The notes under the pieces were generated by a model. It ran no database searches and was not told where the DNA came from. It saw only the letters and a list, made by a program, of their open reading frames with translations. A DNA stretch of 64,000 bases. Source: Albugo candida. Lineage: Eukaryota; Oomycota; Peronosporomycetes; Albuginales; Albuginaceae. The stretch covers positions 248,001 to 312,000 of the forward strand of contig CAJNAR010000159.1 of assembly GCA_905220665.1 (NCBI GenBank), read 5' to 3'. The translations under genes were made by a program, and so were the position numbers. Shown here piece after piece: positions 48,960-58,500 of the stretch; the first letter of the stretch is position 1, and each line of letters starts with the position of its first letter.

Positions 48960-51300
48960 TTTTCATTGGAGTTTGGGGGGCACCCTAATTATGGTGCCGT
49001 GGAAAGATTGGGTCGGACTACAGCTTCGGGTATCATCCTGACCGATCGAGCGCGTGTCAATTGTTCGACATGCGCACAAGGCAAGAAGAGAAAGAATATA
49101 CAATCAACTCATAATACTGGGGTGAACTCTCCTATTGACCGGATTGGTGAAGTTATTTGCTCGGATCTCAATCTCAAAGGTCCCATGACGCCAAGGGGCG
49201 GGCTCGCAATCGCCACATGAATGATTTTGTAGCTCACAAGAGTAATTCGTGGAAGTGTTTCTCGCCCACACCAAAATTAAAGCGACTAAATCATTTCAGG
49301 AGTTTTGGTATATTTCTAGAAGCGTTTTGGTTGTCGAATTCACGTCTTGCGTAAAGACTCTGGTGGTGAAGGCGCTAAAGCAATCCAATAACGGTAAGGC
49401 GGAGCGTATACACCGTATCATTATGGATATGGCGCGGTGTATGCTTTTTGCCAGCGGTGTGCCATTTAATGTTTTGGAGGATGCGGCTCAATACGTTGTA
49501 TACGTGTTGAATCGTTCGCCTCCGAATGCCAATGCCGGTAAAATATCCCCAATCGAGATACTTACGAATGTGATACCAGCACTGAGTGAGATTGTGGTTT
49601 TTGTTTCTCCATTTCCTCTTTAGAGATCCGAAGAAGAACAATTTTGCGAAGCGTGTACAACGTTATATTATCATGATGGCAATAAAGGATGTCAAGTATT
49701 TTTAAGAATCGCACCGTAATTACAACACACCATACACGAGACATCTAGACTCTCGACAAGAGAAGAATGACTTATTGATGCGTCCCTTCGCTGTTACTAA
49801 GATGCGAATGCGGAAGAGATTGCGTGCCATGAGAATAAATACAAACACATCGATCACTCGCAGGCACTCGACCAAGCCAGTATGGACAAGGGAGTGTCCA
49901 ATGACAAGATCGATACATAATGACTCAGTGGCACACAAGACGTATCACTAGCGACGGAGACTGGCCCTGGAGTGGTGAGAAGCGTGAAATATGCGTACCT
50001 GTCAACTAACTTATCGCGAGGCAATTCAGAGCTTGAACAAGTCCAAATGGGAAGTGAAGATGCTAAGACATCAAAGCTTCGGAAAGCAACCAAGTGTGAA
50101 AAATGGCGGTGGCACCATTTGATGAAAATTGCCTACTTTAAAAGAGTTGTAAAAGACGAAACGTGGCGCAGATGGAAATTTGAAGCGATTCAGAGCTCGT
50201 TTGGTCGCGTGTGGAAATGAAAAAGTGTTTGGTCGTGACCACAACGTTTCTTCCGCAGCTGTGAATGGATATGGAAAGCGTAAAATCAATATTGGCTTTG
50301 ACGAATGGCGGGTCCCGATACAGCATGAAGATGTAACCAGCGCATATGTCAAAGATGACAAGGAATTGGAGCTATGAATCCCACAAGCAATGGACGGGGA
50401 CACGACACACTTAGGTCATATGAAGTCGAAAGAAAGGAAGAGCTGTCTCTAGAATTGAAGGAAACGCTGTACGGTTTGAAACAAGCAGGAAGACTTCGAT
50501 AAGAATTGCTGCATAAGAAATTAGTGTCTCTAAGATTTCCGCAGTGTCTAGACGACATGTGTGTTAACTGGAAGCGAGATAGTACACGTTTTATCATTGT
50601 GAGGCTTACGTTAACGACCTTCGGGTAACGGCTACTAAACTTTTGCAGATCGATAAGTCTTCTAGTGATTTGAAGATTTCTCTATGAAGCAGTTGGGTAT
50701 TGCGCATGAAATTTTCGGAATGCGAATCAAATGAAGTGGGTTACAACATTTGAAGATTTTGGATACGCTCAAGGAATTGGGTCTGGAAAATGCCCATAGA
50801 AACCGATTCCGATAGTCGACACCACTAATGATGTGGTCGAAAAGATGTCATGCTTCCGATTTGTACCACACAGAATGAAGTTTCTGTGCGTATATTTCAA
50901 TCCCTGGTAGAAAAGTTGCTATGGATATCGCGATTCACCCGCACTGATCTTTCATGTGCGGTACATCGGGCGACAAGACATGCGCATTGTCGAACTAAAA
51001 GTGATTAGAAATTTGCCAATAAAATATCCAGGTACCTCCAAGGGTCGAAGGACCTTAGTCTACGAATGAAAAGACATGGCGATCTGAATATGCCACTCAA
51101 GTCGTTGGGTTATTATAGTGATGCAGACTTTGCTGACCGTAAATCCGTCACCGAGGGATATATCGAAATGGCGTGTTTGCGAGCTGTATGGTTTACTCGC
51201 AAACAAAAAAGGGTTTCGCTCTCTACCCTGGAAGCAGAATTCACTGCGGCGTCGGTCGTGGTTGCAGAGATAATTGGCATCAGAGAATTGCTGGGATAGA
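48960..51300 (+). pseudogene. Copia pol: integrase, reverse transcriptase, RNase H remnants
   Basis: The GAG-pre-integrase segment (HPNYGAVERLGRTTASG.. CSTCAQGKK.. SDLNLKGPMTPRG) lies at 48975-49205. The integrase end (KQSNNGKAERIHRIIMDMAR, YVVYVLNRSPPNA) is at 49380-49540. The reverse transcriptase runs 50090-50650, with KARLVACGNEKVFGRD-like and ELKETLYGLKQAGRL blocks. RNase H (YYSDADFADRKSVTEGYIEM, KQKRVSLSTLEAEFTAAS) is at 51105-51265. The order matches Copia, in which integrase precedes reverse transcriptase. Many stops and frame changes show it is dead. Confidence 0.9.
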
Positions 51301-51574
51301 TGAAGATAGATTGGGTTATGCTGATATCACTCAAGGTCAATAATCAGATAGGACTAATGCAATTTTGCCGGAGAATCTTCTTCAAAAGAAAAACACATTG
51401 ACGTTAGAACAAAGCTTCTGGGCTCGTACGCCAAATATGAGATTCTCACGACCAAATGTTGTGAAGGTTCTCGAATGCCAGACTCTTGTCGGTTTACAAC
51501 AAAACTAGTGAGCCATGCCATGGCGGAATGTGCACTTGAATAAATCAGAACCGAAAAAATGCACGATGGAGACG

Positions 51575-51716
51575 TGTTGGAAATCGAATGACGTTGAAGT
51601 TTGTGTACACGTACACTGGACAAGATTTCATTTATTGATTTGATGCGTGCCGTCTTATCTACCTATCGACAAGCATATTCATACGAGCACTTGAGGTTTG
51701 GAAATATTGGTGGCTA
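51575..51716 (+). repeat. Copia 3' LTR, truncated
   Basis: Starts TGTTGGAAATCG and follows the 5' LTR to about ATTGGTGGCTAT, then similarity stops roughly 40 bp before the expected end. Gypsy reverse-transcriptase coding resumes within some 40 bp. Confidence 0.8.
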
Positions 51717-51729
51717 TATCAACTTCTCA

Positions 51730-53390
51730 AGATAGGACTCCTGCCTTTACCTTTTCTCGTAAACAACTGGAACATATCGACAAGCTTCTTTCAGCAGGTT
51801 TCATTTATGAAAACACTGATTCGAGGTGGAGTGCTCCATGTTTCCCCGTCAAGAAATCTAGAAAAGCAAATCGCTTGAAAAGCTATTGACTATCGTGGGG
51901 TGAACAGGATAATTCAGTTGAAATCTGGTTCAATGCCTAATTTGTCTACAAATCTGTTGTTACAAGTAAGATGACTACGTTTGGAATTATGGGAATGTGC
52001 TCTGGTTTTTGGCAACTTCGTTACATGTGGATAGTCAGGATATACTCTCTTTTGCCATAGATTGCAATGTCGACAGGAGCAGTTGATTCTGCTTTGCGTT
52101 TCCAATCAATTATAATCAAGTACTTTGAAGGTTTATTGGATAAATCACTTCTCATTTGGATGCAGGATCTTTTTTTTGTTTACGGGAAATGAGGTCACCT
52201 TTCTCACGGTATTAAAAGATGTCTTGAATATTGTGAATAAGTTCCGGCTGCAGGTCAGTCTTGATACAACCAGTCTGCATATGCAAGAAGCTCGATGGTG
52301 TGAGAAACATTTTGATGGATATGGAATAAAGCAAGATCCTGAGAAGTTACAGGGTCTTCGGGACTTGAGAAGTACGAGCGCAGTTGGTAAACTCCAACAG
52401 TTGCTTTGTGGAATGATCTGGCTGCGTTACCAGATTATACAAGATTAGTGCGTATTCTGCAAGAGTTGCTGAAGGACAATTGGCTGGAATGGCCGGAACA
52501 AAACGAGCGGCGAGAAATATGCCATTAATATTGAATCGGGAGCAGACGGATTGCTTTCCAATGGATGAGGAGCTTTTGATGGAGCGTGTGAATCTGCCTT
52601 ATTTTGTAGACACCGCTGTGTTGTGCCCATTTACGAATGCAAGGTTTTATGGATGGAGTGTCGTAACAGCACAAGCTGTAGAGTGGGATTTCACACTGCC
52701 CGTAGAGAAAAAAGCACATCAAGCAGTCATATTCTTATCTGGTTGCTTTATTAAAGCCGGCTTGAAATAGATAGAAGGAGGCGTTTCCTATTATTATGTC
52801 TCTCGAAAGACAGACTAAGTTTTTTCGTTGTTTGAATGGATTTAGGATGTATTTTGAGCACAAGAATCTCATTCGCTTTTTTGCTCCGGACTGAAGCACA
52901 AAGAAGAGCTCGGTTGGAAGACTCCATCCGTGGAGCATGGACTTGATGTCTTTCAAATATGAGGCTTATCATGTTGTAGGAATGATGGATATATCGGTGG
53001 ATATCCTTACTCGCTGGTTATATGTACTAGATGAGCTCGAGTGAACAAAAGGGTTGAGTAATAATCCAAACCGCGTCGTCGACAAATGGTCGCCTAATGA
53101 TTCAAAGGGAGCAGAAAACATGCCCCTGCCAACATATGAGATTACAGGTTCCATATGGCGTTGCCGGATAAGAATTTTGCAATTTAAAACAAGTTTGGGA
53201 GGAAGTGGGGATGTTTGGATGTTTAATCAAGATGCTGGTATCACCGTTCGACTACTGATTGTTGTTCGTCATAGTATTGCAGGCATTGGGCTCAAAAGCT
53301 CTATCATCCATCCTGGACAAAGTGATGACTGAGCTCGCTCGTCCTATCGGATCCTCTTGCGAATATATTCTTGCGTATTATCACTGGAAG
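51730..53390 (+). pseudogene. Gypsy reverse transcriptase, RNase H and N-part of integrase
   Basis: The start of the RT palm is QLEHIDKLLSAGFIYENTDS and RWSAPCFPVKK. Then come the RT end (FLTVLKDVLNIVNKFRLQVS; GYGIKQDPEKLQGLRDL; LQQLLCGMIWLRYQI), the RNase-H tether (NARFYGWSVVTAQAVEWDF; LPVEKKAHQAVIFLSG) and the integrase core fragment VMTELARPIGSSCEYILAYY. Numerous stops and frame changes occur. The piece ends exactly at the solo LTR. Confidence 0.82.
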
Positions 53391-53696
53391 TGTGATGGTC
53401 TCCGGATTAGACTACTCGAGGCCCGTGATCAGAGGGCTGGACTAATCCGGAAACACTACGTAATAATATAAAGCAAGAAGTATGTATATTATTTTTCCAA
53501 GGTCCTTAGCTCACTATAGTCGTTAGTCTAAGCCTAAAGGAAGGGTTCGCCCACAGCCACTGGTTTAATCTCCAAAGGATATAAACTGGACTGATGTGTG
53601 CCACACATCCACGTGTACCGTACTGTCCATATACAACGATGTACATGTACGTTACATATCCGATTGGTTTCCATTTACCCGCCATTATCCACCACA
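53391..53696 (+). repeat. Solo LTR, 306 bp, perfect 5-bp target duplication
   Basis: Begins TGTGATGG and ends CCACCACA, so it has TG..CA ends that form a short inverted repeat. GGAAG occurs directly before (53386-53390) and directly after (53697-53701). A TATAAA-like box lies near 53580. It interrupts the Gypsy integrase coding. It is the uninterrupted relative of the LTR split by Tc1 at 43.7-45.4 kb. Confidence 0.92.
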
Positions 53697-53701
53697 GGAA
53701 G

Positions 53702-54446
53702 AAATGAAACTGGATACAAAGAAATGGCCTAATTTTATCTCGAGTGTTATGGGAATATTGAACAAACTTGATGCCAGATATACCTATAAACTTTGTTTTC
53801 ATAATTGATGATATGCTAGCCCGAGAGCTAATAAAACGTACATTTGATGAAGAGATGCAGATTTTACATCAGTCCCTAGTGGATATTCAGCTGGGGATTG
53901 CTGATGAAGCTGAGGAAGACAACTCGAGAATTAACTGGTTTTCAGAGAGGCGTGCAACCTGCGTTATTTAATGTCGGTGATATGGTTTATTGACGAAGGT
54001 CATATGAAACTAAATCCGAATGAATTGATCATTAATTGGTTGGGCCCCTATCGCGCAAGCACTATGTATGATCAAACACTTGTTCATATGTCGTGCAAAC
54101 GAACTCCATCACAGTCGTTTGAGAATTCTAACGCGACTCGGCAACTGAAGACATCGTGGCGCATGTAGTCCATCCATAGTCATCGTAAGTGCAGGGGGAA
54201 TGAGAGCTACTGGTCAAATGGCATGTATTCGAAGAGGTGGAGGTATCATGGGATTCTTATGCATCTCTGAAGCGAGGTGTACCTACTCTAGTCTCAAGAT
54301 ATTCACAGATTTGCGACTCTACAGCGTTGAGAAAATTGGAATTCCATTGTGGGAGCAGTGTGGGGGATAATTGTGGTTCAATCCCAATAGAGGCATATAC
54401 TTACCCATGGGACCTTGTTTGTGATAATCCGAACAAAGCAATTTGA
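53702..54446 (+). pseudogene. Gypsy integrase C-terminus with chromodomain-like tail
   Basis: Starts MKLDTKKWPNFISSVMGILN (integrase helix before the C-terminal domain). It continues in shifting frames through ELIKRTFDEEMQILHQSLVD and LIINWLGPYRA, to VEVSWDSYASLKRGVPTLVS. The last part resembles the chromodomain-like element of oomycete Gypsy polyproteins (a VxWxxxxxxxDSWEPL-type strand). Several stops. Confidence 0.75.
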
Positions 54447-55593
54447 ACGCGACTCACTGAGGACCTTGAACACTGATCATAGATTCTGATCAGGAGTATG
54501 GTACTTCTCAAAAACATCGCTTGCGAGCATGATGGCTAGTATCATCAAAAATAGAGATATCTGGGGTCCTCCCCAGCTCAGTCGATTCAGCACTTGAGCA
54601 CACGGACCCCCTGCCGGAGATCGTTTTTTGATCCCCGGCAGTGGGGGAAGCGGTTTGAGCCCACTCAAGCAATAAGCTTCGAAATATCTGCCTCCCTAGG
54701 TTTGCAGTCTGATTTAGGTGATATTCACACGGTCAGGGGCTCATACAGTAATAGGATAAGGAAGGTAGTTCAAAACCAGATAAATAGTGTAATGAAATCC
54801 TTGACAAAGAAAAAAAAGATATCATCTATAATGGTATATAATAGATTCTGATTAGGAGTAGATCGACATGACATTTTTCAGTGAAAGTTGGTGGTTTAGA
54901 TAAGCACTTGTACAGACGGCCGTATTTCTTTCATACATGCTAGTGAGGTCGTTGTGCATATTCTGACGAGTACTGGAAAAGTTTTCTCTGCGATGCATTG
55001 ATGGTAGTTGACAGTGTATGATCTCGAAGTGCTCGTACTGTCAGCAGCATTCGTGTGGCTGCGCAGACGACACATCTTCTCATGTTTGCGGGCTTAGACA
55101 CGTGAGCTTTTCTAGCAGAATGTTCGACAATCTTAATCGATCTTTTTACAGATTGTGCTTTATTGCACATAAAAATGATTCTTTTTCTTATATTTTGCCA
55201 TCAGCATAACAACATTTCATTCTGCCTTCCTCGCCAGGGTGATAAGCTACCAGTTTCCTTACAAGGAAATGTATTGTCAGTGTTGCTTGGACTTCGATGA
55301 GTCGATTGTATCATCCCAGTTTTATTTCCCTTTGGACCAAACGAGCCGATGAGTTATTCACCTTCTCACTTCGTCGTTCTCGAACTGAACAATTAGGTAG
55401 CACGTCTTGATTGAGACGCTTTTAATTTTGTGTTCAGTATATCCCACTTCTTGACAAGGTGCCATCTATGATTTCGCTCCCTCTATAACAGTCTTATCCA
55501 ATTGACATCACAATTAACATGAACTCACCGTAATACCTGTATAGTTTGATACTCCCACACTTCCACCTTACTACCCACCTAAGAATCAGCTCC
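54447..55593. other. Post-Gypsy spacer and promoter of the bromodomain gene
   Basis: Contains the 20-bp direct repeat ATAGATTCTGAT(C/T)AGGAGTA at 54479-54498 and 54841-54860 (one mismatch), two hairpins (see next entry) and no gene. The right end should carry the promoter of the six-bromodomain gene. Confidence 0.5.
54561..54669. repeat. Cluster of nested inverted repeats
   Basis: CTGGGG-TCCT-CCCCAG at 54561-54576 is a perfect 6-bp stem. CCCCCTGCCGG at 54607-54617 pairs with CCGGCAGTGGGGG at 54635-54647, with a 2-nt bulge. CTTGAG at 54593-54598 can pair with CTCAAG at 54664-54669 outside it. The loop holds TTTTTT. It may be a structured end of a dead element. Confidence 0.6.
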
Positions 55594-58500
55594 ATGTCGA
55601 CGATGATTTCTGCGACGACCCACGCGGAATGCGTTCGTTTATTGGAATTGGTAACTAATAAACGAGTTCAGGAGACGTGGTCATGGATGTTCATGGAGTC
55701 GACACAACCGTCTTCAATCAAAATAAAAAAACCTATGGATCTCAACACCGTGAAAAAAAATCTAGGGTCAAAACCTTCTCGATGTCGCTTTAAGTCTCAC
55801 GAAAAATTCGCTAAGGACGTTCGACTAGTCTTCCAAAACTCAATTTTATCCTCTGAACCAAATACATCTGTCTATAATGCCGCGCAACACCTTTTACGCG
55901 TTTTTGAGACCGCATACGCCAAAGCCAAAGAAAATGGACTGAGTGCAAGTACTTCCGAGTCATTAAGCGCTGAATGCGTTCATTCCGTACCAAAAGTCGA
56001 GCGAATTAACTCACAGAATTCGGAATGCGATGACAATTTAAAACCACCACGAACTCTTACAACTGAATCGACGTCCAATCCCGCTGTCAACCCCCAGAAT
56101 AATTCCATTCGACCGGAAGATTCTCCCCCCGTTCTTGCGCAAGAAAGTATAAAAATGACCGATTCCCTACAACTTTCGTGTAAAAATGTGCTCTTGAAAG
56201 TGATGCGATACAAAGAAGGCAATGTCGTTCCTGCTGCGCCATTTTTAAAGCCTGTGGATCTCACTCATTTTCCAGACTATCGCATCAAAATTTTGCGTCG
56301 AATGCATTTGTTTGGCGTACAAAAAAAACTGAAAAGCGGATCTTACGCGACGCTGGAAGACTTCGCCGCTGACGTTCGCTTGGTTTTTTCTAATTGTCTC
56401 GTGTATAATAGCGATGTAGTACTAAGTAAAATGATTAGACAGCATGCAACTGTGCTCATGAAGCTCTTCGAGACTCAGCTTGAGAAGCAGTGTGGAGGAT
56501 CGTGGCCAGGGATCACAGAGAGGTGGCATTGTCATCAAATTCTCCAGGAAGTTTTGGCACATCGCATTCAGGTGCCAGGGAAAGAAAAAGATGAGCAGTC
56601 TTACTCAGTCAAAAGCGGCGAGGAGACGGCTCAATGGTTTAAATATCCGATCCAGACTTATTATGATTCAATCGACCAGTTACCTCACGAGTACTTCTCT
56701 ATCATCAAGCATCCAATGGATCTCGGAACGGTGACATCGCGGCTTCATGAGCCGCGATATCAATTTGTGCCAGAATTTGCTTTTGACATCAAGCTGATTT
56801 TCGACAATTGCATCCAGTATTGGTCAAATGATCCCCATGGACGTGCGTATTGCGATTCCGCCAATGCACTGCTTACTGTGCTGAAAGACCAGCTGCATAA
56901 ACGTTTTGGAGCTTCCGTATGGCTCAAAATGCTTTTTGAACGAGAGCGTGTGACGAAAAGCTCGCTTGTAGCGGCGTGTAAGAGTGGTTCAGCACAGGCG
57001 GTTGTGAGCATTCCACTTCCAAAGCGTGCGAAATCAGAAGCTAAACAACGAAGTTCCAGGCATGAGGGAAGCAATCCGTTTTCATCAAAAACGCGATCGG
57101 CATTTTTGGAAAAGGCGCAATGTCAATTGATACTGAACAAGGTTCGATCTCACAAAATGAAAGGGTATGGAGGTATCGAAATCATGACCTCCGGTCCATT
57201 TCTGCATGCAGTGGACGTAAGTAAGTATCCAGATTACCTCAGTATTGTCCGTGAGCCGATGGATTTCGCAAAAATTGAGCGTAAAATCAAAAACGATCGA
57301 TATCGCACCGTACATGAATTTGCCGCTGATGTCAATTTGGTCTTCACGAATTGCATGAAATACAATAATGATCCCATCGAAGGCGCTGATATTCGTACGA
57401 TGGCGTCAACACTTCAAAATTACTTTATACATTTATACGAAGAGACATTCCATGCTTCAAACAATGTCAACCGTATGGCTGCTTCTTGTCCATCTTCGAC
57501 GGACTCGGTTTTGCATGGAAAAAGCCTCAAGATGTCGTCATTTGCAGAGAGAAACCTCAACACCAAAATTCTTAAACACCTAACCAAACCCTCTGAAGGT
57601 GTTCCAAGAAAACCTCCGTCACCAGAAATGAAGCTTTGTGCGTCGCCTCCCGCCAAGCTAAATATTATAGGAGAATCTGAGTTTTCAGGTAAACAGGAAG
57701 ATGAGGCTTTACGACCGAACAAGGATGAAACAAAACTCGAAGGTGTGGTGTCAAAAGACAACGCTTCGATGAATGGGAGCTCAAAATCGCTCGATGTCAA
57801 TTCGGGTCTGCAGCGAAAAAAGCTCAAGAAGGAAAAGAAGGAGAGAAAAAAAAAGGAAAAGAAAGAAAAGAAGGAAAAGAAAAGGAAGAGAGATAAGAAA
57901 CGCAAAGAAAACAATGAGAAGCCGCAAGCCTCATCGGTGAACGAATCGGTCCGCACGTTGTCAGTCTCACGCACATTGAAAGATGCTTTCAACCACGCAT
58001 CAGAGTATCCAAGTGAATCCGATACAAAATCTGGCGCAGTGAAAGCACCTGTCACAACTACGATATCGGCAGCAAAGGTCATCTCATCGCTTGTGTCTTC
58101 AAAAGCTTCGAGCGTGGAGGAAACGTCCAAGAAAAATGGATCGAGCAAGAGTAAAAAGAAATTTGCCAATGACATGAGTGCGTGGGAGTACGTCTGCGAT
58201 AACGTTATCAGCAAAGTATCCAAGATCGAACACATTTCCAAGCTACATTTTGACCAGCCGCTGTTGAAAATTTTCCCGCAGCTTACCACAGAATATTTGA
58301 AGATGATTGGCGAGCCAATGGATATTGCTACACTTCGATCACAATTGCAGTCGCATGCGATTTCAGCTCCGGCTGAGTTTGTACGTAAAGGTAGTCTTAT
58401 TTTTCAAAATGCAATCGATTTCAATTCTGCCGGAGATGATGCCTCGCTGCACGTTCGTGAGATGTCGCAACACTTGCTCTGGTACTTTCAATCGCTTTGC

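Larger units (their letters stand above)
47008..51716 (+). mobile_element. Ty1/Copia retrotransposon, decayed, inserted in the Gypsy element
   Basis: Bounded by two direct LTR copies (47008-47186 and 51575-51716) that share GAATGACGTTGAAGTTTGTG, GCGTGCCGTCTT and CATACGAGCACTT. The interior follows the Copia order: gag, GAG-pre-integrase, integrase, reverse transcriptase, RNase H. The 3' LTR lacks its last 40 or so bp, so no target duplication can be confirmed. Gypsy protease lies just left and Gypsy reverse transcriptase just right, which shows nesting. Confidence 0.88.
45366..54446 (+). mobile_element. Ty3/Gypsy retrotransposon, decayed and split by later insertions
   Basis: Three pieces on the plus strand: about 45420-47007 (gag and protease), about 51717-53390 (reverse transcriptase, RNase H and start of integrase) and 53702-54446 (end of integrase with a chromodomain-like tail). 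A Copia element sits between the first two, and a solo LTR between the last two. I could not define this element's own LTRs. A 20-bp direct repeat (54479-54498 and 54841-54860) just beyond its 3' end may mark an edge. Stops and frameshifts are frequent throughout. Confidence 0.8.

Noticed and set aside
53391..53696. Idea that this LTR belongs to the surrounding Gypsy element
   Set aside because: It lies inside integrase coding with its own perfect target duplication, and the other copy is in the opposite orientation outside the element.
57420..58289. 289-codon minus-strand ORF
   Set aside because: Antisense to the Lys-rich and Ser-rich part of the bromodomain gene; its Phe/Leu runs are the mirror of Lys codons.
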